Positions 16,780 to 26,885 of a DNA stretch of 64,000 bases are shown here, in pieces (positions within the stretch are counted from its first letter, which is position 1; the number at the start of each line of letters is the position of its first letter). The notes below the pieces were generated by a model, which saw only the letters and a list, made by a program, of their open reading frames with translations, searched no databases and had not been told where the DNA came from. Origin of the DNA: Rhodococcus qingshengii. GTDB lineage: Bacteria; Actinomycetota; Actinomycetes; Mycobacteriales; Mycobacteriaceae. The translations under genes were made by a program, and so were the position numbers. The DNA lies in NCBI RefSeq assembly GCF_021025955.1, contig NZ_JAJNCL010000020.1, positions 17,961 to 81,960 on the forward strand, given 5' to 3'.

Positions 16780-18192
16780 GTGCCGGCCAGAATCTTCGCA
16801 GCGGTCGACATAGGGGCTTCGAGTGGTCGAGTGATCGCCGGCGTGATCGACGCAGGCACTACTACACTGCACGTCGTTCATCGTTTCGGCAACGGCGCGA
16901 GCGCGGTCGACGGGCACCTACGCTGGAGCCTCACCGATCTCTACGGTGAGGTGCTCGCCGGTCTGCGCGCTCTCGCTGCATCCTTTCCGAGCGTCGAGTC
17001 GATCGGAATCGATACCTGGGCTGTCGACTACGGCCTACTCGACGCGGACGGAATTTTGCTGTCCGAACCGATTTCTTACCGCGACATCCGAACTGACGCC
17101 GTGATCGGCGAGGTGCACGCACGCGTCGATCCGCAGGCGATGTACACCGTCAACGGGCTGCAGTTCCTACCGTTCAACACCGTCTACCAACTTGCCGCAG
17201 AACAGCGATCGCCCGACTGGGGGCGAACGGCACACATCGTGCTCATACCTGACTTGTTGGCGTACTGGCTCACCGGAGAACTTCGTACCGAATCGACTAA
17301 CGCGTCGACAACCGGTCTACTCGACGTGCACAACGGCCGGTGGGCAACGGAGTTGTTCGAGAACCTCGGTATTTCAGAGACGCTCTTCCCGACACTCGAC
17401 CAACCAGGCGCGCAACGAGGCACGATTCGGCCCGAAGTTGTTCGGTTCACCGGACTTTCACCGTCCACTGTCGTGACGACCGTCGGCTCGCACGACACTG
17501 CATCCGCAGTGGTCGCGGTTCCCGCCTCCGGCACGCGTTTCGCGTACATTTCGAGCGGCACCTGGTCGTTGGCTGGTCTCGAACTCGCACGCCCGGTAGT
17601 CACCGAAGACGCACGCCGCGCTAATTTCACGAACGAACGAGGCGTGGACGGGCGAACGCGATTCCTGCGCAACGTCGGCGGGCTGTGGCTGCTTCAGGAG
17701 TCCCTACGATCGTGGGCTCGAGAGGGTAGGCAGTTGGAGCTGCACCAACTGCTCGAGGAAGCAAGAGGGGTGGGTCCGTCAACGAAACGAATCGACGTCG
17801 ACGACGTGAAGTTCATCGCGCCGGGCGACATGCCTGCGCGGATCAGCGACGCCGCGGGGCTGTCGACGTCGGCAACGCCGGCCGAGGTGACCCGCTGCAT
17901 TCTCGACTCACTGGCGAGCGCCTACCGCCACACTGTGCACACAGCCGGAGAACTCGCCGGAGCGAAAGTCGAGACGATTGCAATCGTCGGCGGGGGCTCG
18001 CAGAATTCGCTGCTCTGCCAGCTCACCGCCGACGAGTCAGGTCTCCCTGTCACTGCTGGGCCCGTCGAGGCAACGGCGCTGGGAAACATCTTGGTCCAAG
18101 CTCGTTCTCGCGGAGCAGCACCGTCGTCGCTGGAGGAGATTCGTCAGACGATCGCACGCACCCACCGAATCCGACACTACGAGCCGCAATAG
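16780..18192 (+). CDS. rhaB: L-rhamnulokinase
   Basis: A 470-aa FGGY-type sugar kinase that phosphorylates L-rhamnulose at O-1. The N-terminal AAVDIGASSGRVIAG (about residues 7-21) is the phosphate-1 motif in its rhamnulokinase form (VDxGASSGR). IGIDTWAVDYGLLD (about 76-89), with its Asp, matches the RhaB substrate loop. GSHDTASAVVAVP, ISSGTWSLAG (about 250-260) and the C-terminal IVGGGSQNSLLCQL adenosine motif are all present. The GTG at 16780 was chosen because it sits 4 bases after the aldolase stop and the family begins about here. An ATG at 16744 would overlap the aldolase by 32 bases. It completes the rhamnose pathway; no mutarotase (rhaM) is seen beside it. Confidence 0.9.
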   Translation: MPARIFAAVDIGASSGRVIAGVIDAGTTTLHVVHRFGNGASAVDGHLRWSLTDLYGEVLAGLRALAASFPSVESIGIDTWAVDYGLLDADGILLSEPISYRDIRTDAVIGEVHARVDPQAMYTVNGLQFLPFNTVYQLAAEQRSPDWGRTAHIVLIPDLLAYWLTGELRTESTNASTTGLLDVHNGRWATELFENLGISETLFPTLDQPGAQRGTIRPEVVRFTGLSPSTVVTTVGSHDTASAVVAVPASGTRFAYISSGTWSLAGLELARPVVTEDARRANFTNERGVDGRTRFLRNVGGLWLLQESLRSWAREGRQLELHQLLEEARGVGPSTKRIDVDDVKFIAPGDMPARISDAAGLSTSATPAEVTRCILDSLASAYRHTVHTAGELAGAKVETIAIVGGGSQNSLLCQLTADESGLPVTAGPVEATALGNILVQARSRGAAPSSLEEIRQTIARTHRIRHYEPQ

Positions 18193-18353
18193 GTGATATC
18201 GCTGCACTGCCGGGGATATCGCGATCCTCCTTCTTCTTCGTCCAATGGTCACTGTCGGACCCCAGGACTACCGTCGTAGGAGGGGTTTGAAAAGCAGGGG
18301 TTTCGGCGTGTCGTCGATAGGGCCCTATGCGCCCCCGGACCAGAGGAGCGACG

Positions 18354-19652
18354 ATGTCGGACAATACTTTCGATCTGGAAATCCTGAGTGCCTGGACTAC
18401 TTTCGAGACTCATCTCGCTCGCTACATCTCCGTGATGGAGGACGACGACACCCTCGTGGTGGAGTCGCATTACGACAGCATGGACGAACTGGCAGACGCA
18501 CCTGCGTGCATCCAGTTCTTCGCATGGAACCAGACCTCCGTGCGCTGTGAAGTTCCTTCCAACAGGTTTCTGCATCCACTGCGGATGCTCGAACCGGAAG
18601 ACCACTCCTCACTACTCGACATGGGGTTCAACGCTCCCGATCTGTGCGAGCACGAGCCCGAGGGCAACGGGTCCATGTCCTTCTACATCGACGTCGACCG
18701 CGCTCGTCCCGAGGAACTGGTGACCAAGGTGTTGCGCGTCTTCCGCGAGATGTGGAGCATTGCGCACCCGTCATTCCTGCGTGCCAGCACCAGTGGACGC
18801 GAGTCGACGCCGGCCTTCGCCACGACGCCGTCGCACGCGCCCTCGGGTTCGGGCGACATGCTGCGGATCCTGGTCGACGGGGCCGTCGAACGCCTCCTCG
18901 GTCATCCGCCCAAGCGTGACGACGACGGCGACATCCCGCTGGTCCGCGGTGAGCAGGTCACCTATGTTCGTGTCCTCGAGGACGACGAGTACGTGGAGGT
19001 GTTCTCACGGGTCGTGCATTCGGTCGAGAACCTCGAGAACGCTGCTGTTGTTCTTGCCCAGCTCAATCGGCAGTGGCCGACCATCAAACTCATTCTTGTC
19101 GAGCAGAGTGTGCTGGGCGTGGTCCGCGTGGACGGCGCACCCTTCGTCGCCGAGCATCTGCTGCGGGCTCTGCGCTCGTTCGCCGAATTGGCCGAAGCAT
19201 CGGACGAACTCGCCGAAGAACTGGGCGGGCAACCCATTCGCGCAACCGGAGACACCGCCTTCAACGACGGCATGGCCTCCGAGCACGAAGATCCCGGTGC
19301 CGAATACGAGTCACACGAGTGCCACGAATTTCCTCCGGCGCTCATGGCGCTCCTCGAACTCGACGCCGATGGAACGGGTGAGCTCAGCGCCGAAGAGGTT
19401 GCCGTGATCTGTGAACACGACCGCGACACCATTCTCGACTACCTGCGGATCAGTCAGGAGCAGGAGACGGCGTGGCACGAGGCGTTGACCGAGTCCATCC
19501 GTCGCAAGGACGACGACACCGACCTGTGTGCGGGCGAAAAGCGCGCGTGGACGCACGCGATCCGCAACCTCAGGCGCGGACTGCGCGTCGTCGTGTTGCC
19601 CGCCAAAGATGCAGCGCCCACCCAGCTCGGCCTCTTCGACGATCAGGCCTGA
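18354..19652 (+). CDS. TY-Chap (YbjN/CesT-like chaperone-fold) protein
   Basis: A 432-aa acidic protein with no signal peptide. Two chaperone-like alpha/beta repeats are apparent. The first (about residues 5-130) has AWTTFETHLARYISVM at its start and FYIDVDRARPEELVTKVLRVFREMW (quoted in parts) at its end. The second (about 165-290) has RVLEDDEYVEVFSRVV and LNRQWPTIKLILVEQSVLGVV. The pattern of an N-terminal helix, a sheet and a long amphipathic helix fits the actinobacterial TY-Chap families related to type III chaperones and YbjN. The C-terminal 100 residues are helical and charged, ending QLGLFDDQA. ATG 18354 has AGAGGAG ahead. Function is unknown, perhaps peptide or protein binding. It is convergent with the PBP gene, 25 bp apart. 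Confidence 0.7.
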   Translation: MSDNTFDLEILSAWTTFETHLARYISVMEDDDTLVVESHYDSMDELADAPACIQFFAWNQTSVRCEVPSNRFLHPLRMLEPEDHSSLLDMGFNAPDLCEHEPEGNGSMSFYIDVDRARPEELVTKVLRVFREMWSIAHPSFLRASTSGRESTPAFATTPSHAPSGSGDMLRILVDGAVERLLGHPPKRDDDGDIPLVRGEQVTYVRVLEDDEYVEVFSRVVHSVENLENAAVVLAQLNRQWPTIKLILVEQSVLGVVRVDGAPFVAEHLLRALRSFAELAEASDELAEELGGQPIRATGDTAFNDGMASEHEDPGAEYESHECHEFPPALMALLELDADGTGELSAEEVAVICEHDRDTILDYLRISQEQETAWHEALTESIRRKDDDTDLCAGEKRAWTHAIRNLRRGLRVVVLPAKDAAPTQLGLFDDQA

Positions 19653-19677
19653 GCGCCAGAGAATCGAGCGCTGCTTG

Positions 19678-21867
19678 TCAGCCCGGGAGCGGGATGACGA
19701 TGCCAGGCAGGATCTCGATCTGACGCGGCAACTGGGGAAGCTGCGGCACTTCGATCGGCGGTAGGCCGGGCACCTCGATGGGCGCTGGGGGAGGGGCTGC
19801 CCCCGTCGTGGGCGTGCCCGTTCCGTCGCCCGAGGTCACACCGGAGTTCGCGGGAACGCCGGCCTGCCCGCCGATGGGGTCCGGCCACGGGAAGCTCTCC
19901 CAGTCGGATCCCTTCAGCGCGCCGTCCATCGTGCTCTTCCAGATGTCGGCGGGCACTCCGGAGCCGTAGATCAAACCACCGTAGGAGTTAGTGATGGCCT
20001 GCGCATCGGAAGTTCCGATCCACACCGCGGTGGACAGCGACGGCGTGTAACCGACCATCCATGCATCCTTGTTCTGCCCGGTGTCGCCCAGCTGCGCGGT
20101 GCCGGTCTTGGCAGCGGACGGGCGTCCACCGGCAAGCGCGTGACCGTTCGAGTACGACGCGATCGGGAGCATGGCCTGCGTGATGTTGTCCGCAACAGCC
20201 GCATCGAGACGACGCTCGCCGGGAGACACCGGGCGATCGAGCAGGACTTCACCTTCAGCCGTCACGACCTTCTGGATGAAGTGCGGCTGCTGGTACACAC
20301 CGGAGTTGGCGAGCGTCGCATACGCGGACGCCATGTCGATGACGCGAGACTGATACTGGCCGAGCACGATTCCGTTCTCCGGCGGACCACCCTCTTGCGT
20401 GAGCGTCGGGTAGTCGAGTCCGGGAATGTGTTCTGGCAGTCCGGCCAGGTGAGCGGCGTCGGCGATCTTCTGGGGACCGTTCTCCATCGAGAGCATCAAC
20501 CGGTAGAAGCTGGTGTTCAGCGAGCGCTTGAGTGCCTCCGCGATGGTGCATCGACCACAGGATTCGCCGCCGACGTTTCCGATCGTCACACCGTTGATCG
20601 TGAGCGGTGAACTGTCGAACCGTGCGGACAGCGGAATATCTTCCATCAACGCCGCGACCAGGCCGAAGACCTTGAACGCGGAACCGGTCTGCAGCGGCGC
20701 CTGGGCGTAGTCGAATCCGGCCCCGTCGTCACCGCCGTAGTAGGCGTCGACGCCACCAGTCTTGGGGTCGATGGACACTACTGCGGTCCGCAGATCTTCC
20801 GGTTCACCGTCGAGATTCCGCTTGACCGCGTTCAGCGCAGCTTCCTGCGCAACCGGGTCGATGGTCGTCGTGATCTGCAGACCAGCGGTGTTCAGCGTCT
20901 GATCGCTGATACCCGCCTCGGCCAGTTCCTTGAGCACCTGAGTCTTGATGTGGCCTTCGGGTCCTGGCGCCTGGTTCAGATCGGTCGGCCGATTGGCGGG
21001 GGCGACAACCGGGAACTGCATCGCGTCGCGATCCGTCTTGGTCACGCTGCCCAGTTCGACCATGCCGTTGAGAACGTAGTCCCAGCGTGCTTGCAGCGCG
21101 GACAGATTGGTCTCGGGGTCCAGGAACGACGGGCTCTGGATGACGGAGGCAAGAACTGCGCCTTCCTCGACGCTCAGCTCACTGACCGGCTTGTCGAAGT
21201 ACGCGTTGGATGCGGCGGCGATGCCGTACGCACCGCGGCCGAAGTAGATGGTGTTGAGATACGCGGCAAGGATGTCGTCCTTGGACCACTCGCGCGCCAT
21301 CTTCGCGGAGATGACAAGCTCACGCAGCTTTCGGTCGATACTGCGCTTGTCGCCCACCAACACGTTCTTCACGTATTGCTGCGTGATCGTCGAGCCACCG
21401 CCGGCGCTTTCCTTGCCCATCACGTTATCGCGAGCAGCGCGAGCAAATCCCGAGATCGAGAATCCGGGGTTGGTGTAGAAGTTACGATCCTCCGCCGAGA
21501 GCACCGAATCGCGGACGTGAATCGGGATGGCCGACAACGCGACCTCGGTCCGGTTTCCCTCTGGCGGCACCACTTTGCCGAGCACGGTCGTGCCGTCGGC
21601 CATGTAGATGGTGGACACCTGATTGGTCTGCATGTCCGAGGGGCGCGGGACGTCGGTCCGGCTGTACGCGACAGCAAAAACCGACGCAGGCACGATGATC
21701 ATCAGGAGCACGAGAACGTAGATGGTCCGCCGGACGTACCGCCACTTCGAGCGCTGCTTCTTCGCAGGCTTGGCCGACTTGCTCGACCGAGGCGAATTAG
21801 CCGACTTGCCCGATCGAGCCGACGACTGATCGCCACCCGTCGCACTCGATCTGTTCGATGGACTCAC
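19678..21867 (-). CDS. ponA: Class A penicillin-binding protein (PonA-like transglycosylase/transpeptidase)
   Basis: A 729-aa bifunctional peptidoglycan synthase. It has a basic Ser/Lys-rich cytoplasmic tail (1-45), one membrane anchor (TIYVLVLLMIIVPASVFAV) and a GT51 transglycosylase domain: SAEDRNFYTNPG with catalytic Glu (about residue 128), GGGSTITQQYVKN, and YLNTIYFGRGAYGI. The penicillin-binding domain follows: TGSAFK (SxxK, about 396), SLN (about 449) and KTGTAQ (about 591). The C-terminus is a Pro-rich, low-complexity tail (PPPAPIEVPGLPPIEVPQLP) of about 60 residues, probably extending into the cell wall. The GTG start has GGGAGTG ahead. It polymerises and crosslinks peptidoglycan at the outer membrane face. 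Which paralogue (PonA1 or PonA2) is uncertain; no PASTA repeat is seen. Confidence 0.93.
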   Translation of the reverse strand: MSPSNRSSATGGDQSSARSGKSANSPRSSKSAKPAKKQRSKWRYVRRTIYVLVLLMIIVPASVFAVAYSRTDVPRPSDMQTNQVSTIYMADGTTVLGKVVPPEGNRTEVALSAIPIHVRDSVLSAEDRNFYTNPGFSISGFARAARDNVMGKESAGGGSTITQQYVKNVLVGDKRSIDRKLRELVISAKMAREWSKDDILAAYLNTIYFGRGAYGIAAASNAYFDKPVSELSVEEGAVLASVIQSPSFLDPETNLSALQARWDYVLNGMVELGSVTKTDRDAMQFPVVAPANRPTDLNQAPGPEGHIKTQVLKELAEAGISDQTLNTAGLQITTTIDPVAQEAALNAVKRNLDGEPEDLRTAVVSIDPKTGGVDAYYGGDDGAGFDYAQAPLQTGSAFKVFGLVAALMEDIPLSARFDSSPLTINGVTIGNVGGESCGRCTIAEALKRSLNTSFYRLMLSMENGPQKIADAAHLAGLPEHIPGLDYPTLTQEGGPPENGIVLGQYQSRVIDMASAYATLANSGVYQQPHFIQKVVTAEGEVLLDRPVSPGERRLDAAVADNITQAMLPIASYSNGHALAGGRPSAAKTGTAQLGDTGQNKDAWMVGYTPSLSTAVWIGTSDAQAITNSYGGLIYGSGVPADIWKSTMDGALKGSDWESFPWPDPIGGQAGVPANSGVTSGDGTGTPTTGAAPPPAPIEVPGLPPIEVPQLPQLPRQIEILPGIVIPLPG

Positions 21868-21979
21868 TCAACACTCCCGGTCGTGGATCCGGACTTACCG
21901 GCACCATTCCACCAGGGTCATATCTCGATCAGATAACTCCCGGCAACTGCGATACCGAAATGTCACCCTACCGGGCTGG

Positions 21980-22189
21980 CTACTCGCGACGTTCTGCTCG
22001 GACCGCGTTCCGGTATCCGCGGAACGCCAGCCCGAGAGCGACGACGCAACCGAGCAACACCAAAGACGGCATCACGCCGGGGTCACCCTTGACGATCGCG
22101 ACCACAGCGCCGATCAACGCCATGAGGGTGAAGACCGAGATGAAGCCGGCAATCAGCTCCATGCGCTGGGCGCGCGAAGCCCGCCTCAT
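21980..22189 (-). CDS. Small membrane protein at the end of the sugar ABC operon (MusI-position)
   Basis: A 69-aa protein with two hydrophobic segments (about residues 12-34 and 40-56) flanked by Arg-rich ends (MRRASRAQR; YRNAVRAERRE), predicted as a helical hairpin with cytoplasmic ends. It starts 19 bp after the permease stop on the same strand, so it is probably co-transcribed. In Corynebacterium glutamicum the maltose transporter genes run K, E, then the permeases, then musI, which encodes a small membrane protein required for uptake. The order is the same here. Equivalence to MusI is inferred from position and topology, not sequence, and size need not match. No enzyme motif is seen. Confidence 0.6.
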   Translation of the reverse strand: MRRASRAQRMELIAGFISVFTLMALIGAVVAIVKGDPGVMPSLVLLGCVVALGLAFRGYRNAVRAERRE

Positions 22190-22208
22190 CGAAACCGTGC
22201 GGCCCGCA

Positions 22209-23045
22209 TCACGACTTGACGCCGCCTGCGGTCAGACCGGCGATGATGCGTCGCTGGAAGATGAGAACCATGATGACCAGCGGGACCATCACGAGGGTTC
22301 CGCCGGCCATGATCGAGGTGTACGGCGTGACGAATGGGTCGGTTCCGGAGAATTTGGCCATCGCCACCGTGACGGGCGCGGTCTTGTCACTCGAGAGTTG
22401 CAGCGATAGCAGATACTCGTTGACCGTTGCGATGAAAGCCAAGATCGCAGTGGTGAACAGTGCCGGCGCGGCAAGCGGCAGCATGATCAGACGGAAGGCC
22501 TGGCCACGGGTGGCGCCGTCGATACGCGCCGCTTCTTCGAGCTCCCACGGAAGTTCGGAGAAGAACGACGTCAGCGTGTAGACCGTCAGCGGCAGCACGA
22601 ACGAGATGTTCGGGATGATCAGCGCTTTGTAACTGCCGATCCAGCCGATGTCGGTGAACAACTGGAACAGCGGAGTCACGAGGGCGACGACCGGAAACAT
22701 GGACGCACCGAGGATGATTCCGGTGACGAAGTATTTGCCACGGAAATCGAAACGCGAAAGCGCGTACGCAGTGAACACGCCGATGACCAAGGCGATCAGC
22801 GTGGTCGCGCCCGCGATGATGAGGCTGTTCATCAGTGCACGAGTGAAGTTCACCTTGGCGTCGGGATCGAGCGCCGCGGTGAAGTTGGACAGCGTGAGAT
22901 TGGTGGGCCACAGCGACGTGGAGAACGTATCCGCCGGGTCGCGCAGCGCCGTCACGATCATCCAGTAGCAGGGAGCGAGTCCCCACACGATGATCAGTAC
23001 GACGCCGATGTAGGTGCCGATCTTGCCGCGTAGTGCCTTGTTCAT
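22209..23045 (-). CDS. Carbohydrate ABC transporter permease (MalG/MusG/SugB-like)
   Basis: A 278-aa CUT1-family permease with six predicted helices, starting IGTYIGVVLIIVWGLAPCYWM. The EAA loop EEAARIDGATRGQAFRLIMLP (about residues 180-200, quoted in part) contacts the ATPase. NEYLLSLQLSSD and PVTVAMAKFSG are typical of MalG/SugB. ATG 23045 overlaps the stop of the partner permease (ATGA). The frame is open to 23963, but that runs through the partner gene in another frame. With the upstream permease, lipoprotein and ATPase it forms a sugar importer of the maltose/trehalose type. Confidence 0.92.
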   Translation of the reverse strand: MNKALRGKIGTYIGVVLIIVWGLAPCYWMIVTALRDPADTFSTSLWPTNLTLSNFTAALDPDAKVNFTRALMNSLIIAGATTLIALVIGVFTAYALSRFDFRGKYFVTGIILGASMFPVVALVTPLFQLFTDIGWIGSYKALIIPNISFVLPLTVYTLTSFFSELPWELEEAARIDGATRGQAFRLIMLPLAAPALFTTAILAFIATVNEYLLSLQLSSDKTAPVTVAMAKFSGTDPFVTPYTSIMAGGTLVMVPLVIMVLIFQRRIIAGLTAGGVKS

Positions 23046-24217
23046 ACCGGCTCCCCCTTCCGCTGCTTTTCCTGCGTGCTGACCGCATTGGCTCCGAGGA
23101 ATCGGACCAGGATGAAGGCCACAGCGAAGATGATGAGGAACGTGATGGTGGACAGTGCCGACGCCGAATTGGCGCCGACGCGCATCTGATCGACCACCAG
23201 AACCGAGATGGTGGAGGTGGCGGGGTTGGATCCCATCATGATCGCGGGCAGGTCGTACATCCGCAGAGCGTCCATCGTGCGGAAGAGCACCGCCACCATG
23301 AGGGCGGGCTTGACCAGCGGGAGCGTGATCATCCGGAAACGCTGCCACGCCGTTGCGCCGTCGACCTTGGCTGCCTCGTAGACGTCGGCGGGAATCATCT
23401 GCAGACCCGCGAGGATCAGCAGCGCCATGAACGGCGCCGTCTTCCAGACGTCGGCGACGACGATCGCGAATCGTGCCGGCCAGGGATCGGCCGTCCACAA
23501 GATGTTGGTACCGAGAATCTTGTTGGCGATGCCGTCGTTGGCGAAGATGAAGAACCAGAGCTTCGCGGTGACGGCGGTGGGGATCGCCCAGGGAATCAGC
23601 ACGGAGGCGCGGAGCAAACCGCGTCCGCGGAACGTCTTGGCCATGATCAGTGCCATCGACAGACCGATCACCGTCTCGAGCAGGACGGTGACGACGGTGA
23701 AGCCGAACGTATTTCCGATCGACTGCCAGAACTGCGATCCGAGTGTGCCGGGCGGGCAGGGAATCGAGCCGTTGGCGGTGTTGCAGGACTGGGTGATCCA
23801 GTTCTTGTAGTTGTCGAACCACGTGAACTGACCGGTGACGAACATGCCGGTCTCGGGATCGAGTTTCTTGCCGTCGCTGTGCATCGACATCCAGATCGCT
23901 CGTCCGAGCGGATACAGAATGATGACGGCGAGAACGATCAGCGACGGTGCGACGAACGCCCACACGGGAACTCGTCGACGCTTCTTCGGCTTGTCGGCCG
24001 ACGCAGTCGGGGGCGAGATCGGTGGGGGTGAAGTAGCTGCAAGGTCAGGCAGAACCTTGGTCAGGGATGTCCCTGCTGCCTCGGATGCCGACGGCTCTTC
24101 TAGCGGTTCCGGTGCACGGTGTCTCCCACCAACGCCCGAACGGTCGGGACCGGTTGAACCGGCCCCGACCGTGGGGTTGGTAGGCACAGCCGCGGAAGGA
24201 TCCTGCGGTTCTGCCAT
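23042..24217 (-). CDS. Carbohydrate ABC transporter permease (MalF/MusF/SugA-like)
   Basis: A 391-aa CUT1 permease. The first about 80 residues form a hydrophilic, Pro/Ala/Ser-rich cytoplasmic extension (AAVPTNPTVGAGSTGP, ISPPTASADKPKKRRR), unusually long for the family. Then come six helices, starting VPVWAFVAPSLIVLAVIILYP. The large external loop between helices 1 and 2 contains two Cys (QSCNTANGSIPCPPG), which could form a disulphide. The EAA loop is YEAAKVDGATAWQRFRMITL (about residues 292-311). The binding-protein gene ends 20 bp upstream and the partner permease start overlaps its stop. Sugar identity is not encoded in visible motifs. Confidence 0.92.
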   Translation of the reverse strand: MAEPQDPSAAVPTNPTVGAGSTGPDRSGVGGRHRAPEPLEEPSASEAAGTSLTKVLPDLAATSPPPISPPTASADKPKKRRRVPVWAFVAPSLIVLAVIILYPLGRAIWMSMHSDGKKLDPETGMFVTGQFTWFDNYKNWITQSCNTANGSIPCPPGTLGSQFWQSIGNTFGFTVVTVLLETVIGLSMALIMAKTFRGRGLLRASVLIPWAIPTAVTAKLWFFIFANDGIANKILGTNILWTADPWPARFAIVVADVWKTAPFMALLILAGLQMIPADVYEAAKVDGATAWQRFRMITLPLVKPALMVAVLFRTMDALRMYDLPAIMMGSNPATSTISVLVVDQMRVGANSASALSTITFLIIFAVAFILVRFLGANAVSTQEKQRKGEPV

Positions 24218-24237
24218 TACTTATTGCTCCTGGTAGA

Positions 24238-25527
24238 TCAGTTACCGGCGGTTTCGATGCCGGCCTTGGCGTTATCCAAAGCCTGGTCCACAGTCTGCTC
24301 GCCGCGAATAGCAGCGTATACATTGTCGCGGATCGCCTTAGAGACATTCTTGTAGTACGGCGTGACGGGGCGCGGCTGTGCGGAGGCGAGTGCTTCCTTC
24401 AGGGTCGCGAAGTAGGGATTTGCCGCGAGCACTGCCGGGTCGTCGTAAACGGCCGAAAGGACGGGGGCGCCGCCGACCTCGGTGAAGTACGTCTGCGACT
24501 TCTTGGTCTGCATGAACTCGAGGAAGTCACGAGCAGTGGCCGGTGCGTCGGAGTACGCGCTGATGCCGACGTTGTAGCCACCCAGTGTCGAAGCGCCCGG
24601 TCCGTCGACACCCGGAAGAACGGTGTACCCGTACTTGCCCGCAACCGACGTCTTCTCGCCGTCGACCGAGAAGCCGGACCACGTGCGCATGAAGAGTGCC
24701 TTGCCCTCGCCGAATGCAGTCTGCGACTCGCCCTCGGAGTAGGTCAGTGCTTCCTGTGGGATGGTGTTGTCGGCGAAGTTGTCGACGATCGACTGGACGC
24801 CTGCCTTCGTCTTGTCGTCGATCGCCGGGGTGATTCCGTCCGCTCCGACCCACGGGCCGTCGTATGCGTTGGTGATCTCGGTGGTGTTGACCGTCAGGCC
24901 CTCGTAGTTCTTGAACTGACCGATGTAGCAGGAGATACCGGCTTCGACAGCCTTCGGGCAGTTTTCCTTGAGCTCGGCCCACGTGGTGGGAGCCTTCTCG
25001 ACGAGGTCCTTGCGGTAGTACAGGAACGCGGCGTTGGTGTTCTTCGGCGCTGCGTAGAGCTTGCCGTTGTACGTGCCCGAAGCGACGGTCGACGGCAGGA
25101 GGCCGGACTCGTCGATCGCGAGGTCGCCCTCGAGTGGCTGCAGCCAACCGTTTGCGGCGAACTGAGCCGTGTTCACGACGTCGACGCCGATGAGGTCGTA
25201 CTCGTCGCTCTTGGCCTGCATGCGCTGGGTGATGTCGTCGACCTGCGCGTCGGCTTCCTTGGCCAGCGGCTTGAGCGTGACCTTCTCGTCCGGGTGCTCG
25301 GCATTCCAGTCGGTGATGATGTTTTCGAGCGCCTCGTTCAGGGCATCCTGCCCCTCGACGATCGTGATAGGTCCGCGGCCTTCGCTCGAGGACGATCCCC
25401 CGGATGCGGCCGTGGTGCTGGTGCCGCTGTCCTTGTCCGAATCGGACGAGCAGCCCGCCAGTACCAGCATGGACGCTGCCGTGGCTGCAATTGCAGCGCG
25501 GCGCATCGCCTTCGAGTTCAGAACCAT
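24238..25527 (-). CDS. Sugar-binding lipoprotein of ABC importer (MusE/LpqY-like)
   Basis: A 429-aa extracytoplasmic binding protein with a type II signal: RRAAIAATAASMLVLAGC, lipobox LAGC at Cys25. A Ser/Gly/Thr-rich linker follows. The body is a family-1 solute-binding fold: NEALENIITDWNAEHPDEKV at the first lobe, YDLIGVDVVNTAQFAANGWLQPL (quoted in part), KLYAAPKNTNAAFLYYRKDL and GGYNVGISAYS. This resembles maltose and trehalose binders (MusE, LpqY). ATG 25527 has GGGGAGCG ahead. The ATPase gene ends 170 bp upstream on the same strand, and that gap carries a hairpin and probably a separate promoter. The ligand could be maltose, maltodextrin or trehalose. Confidence 0.88.
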   Translation of the reverse strand: MVLNSKAMRRAAIAATAASMLVLAGCSSDSDKDSGTSTTAASGGSSSSEGRGPITIVEGQDALNEALENIITDWNAEHPDEKVTLKPLAKEADAQVDDITQRMQAKSDEYDLIGVDVVNTAQFAANGWLQPLEGDLAIDESGLLPSTVASGTYNGKLYAAPKNTNAAFLYYRKDLVEKAPTTWAELKENCPKAVEAGISCYIGQFKNYEGLTVNTTEITNAYDGPWVGADGITPAIDDKTKAGVQSIVDNFADNTIPQEALTYSEGESQTAFGEGKALFMRTWSGFSVDGEKTSVAGKYGYTVLPGVDGPGASTLGGYNVGISAYSDAPATARDFLEFMQTKKSQTYFTEVGGAPVLSAVYDDPAVLAANPYFATLKEALASAQPRPVTPYYKNVSKAIRDNVYAAIRGEQTVDQALDNAKAGIETAGN

Positions 25528-25570
25528 GGATTCGCTCCCCGTATGTGTATGACAAATAGACGGTCACCGA

Positions 25571-25606
25571 GAGCCGGCTCACGGCATGCGCCATGGGTGC
25601 CGGCTC
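25571..25606 (-). terminator. Hairpin between ATPase and binding-protein genes
   Basis: GAGCCGGC and GCCGGCTC (perfect 8 bp, 20-base loop) lie about 90 bp after the ATPase stop and 44 bp before the binding-protein start. No U-run is present. It may reduce read-through from the ATPase gene. Confidence 0.4.
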
Positions 25607-25697
25607 CCGGCATCGGCCCCTACTGTGGCACGAGACACCCCTACTTGTGGGTATTACGCCGAACCTGAATCGGTCATGTGTCGTTTGACAGGTCCAC

Positions 25698-26771
<1,074 letters not shown>

Positions 26772-26885
26772 GACGGGGTTGATCCCTTCTACCGGCAGGA
26801 ACGTGCCGGACGATCCAAGTTGAGGGTGAGCGTGTGCGCTAGCAGCATAAACGTCCGTGTCGGCGCGCGAGCGTAGTCTTTCACG

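Noticed and set aside
18195..18222. Repeated GATATCGC sequences downstream of rhaB as ArsR-like operators
   Set aside because: They are direct repeats without a promoter beside them and do not form the dyad seen at 1206.
25541..25559. GTATGTGTATGACAAATAG as another TetR operator
   Set aside because: It shares TGTATGACAAA with the 40041 site but lacks the inverted arms, and is in an unrelated promoter region.
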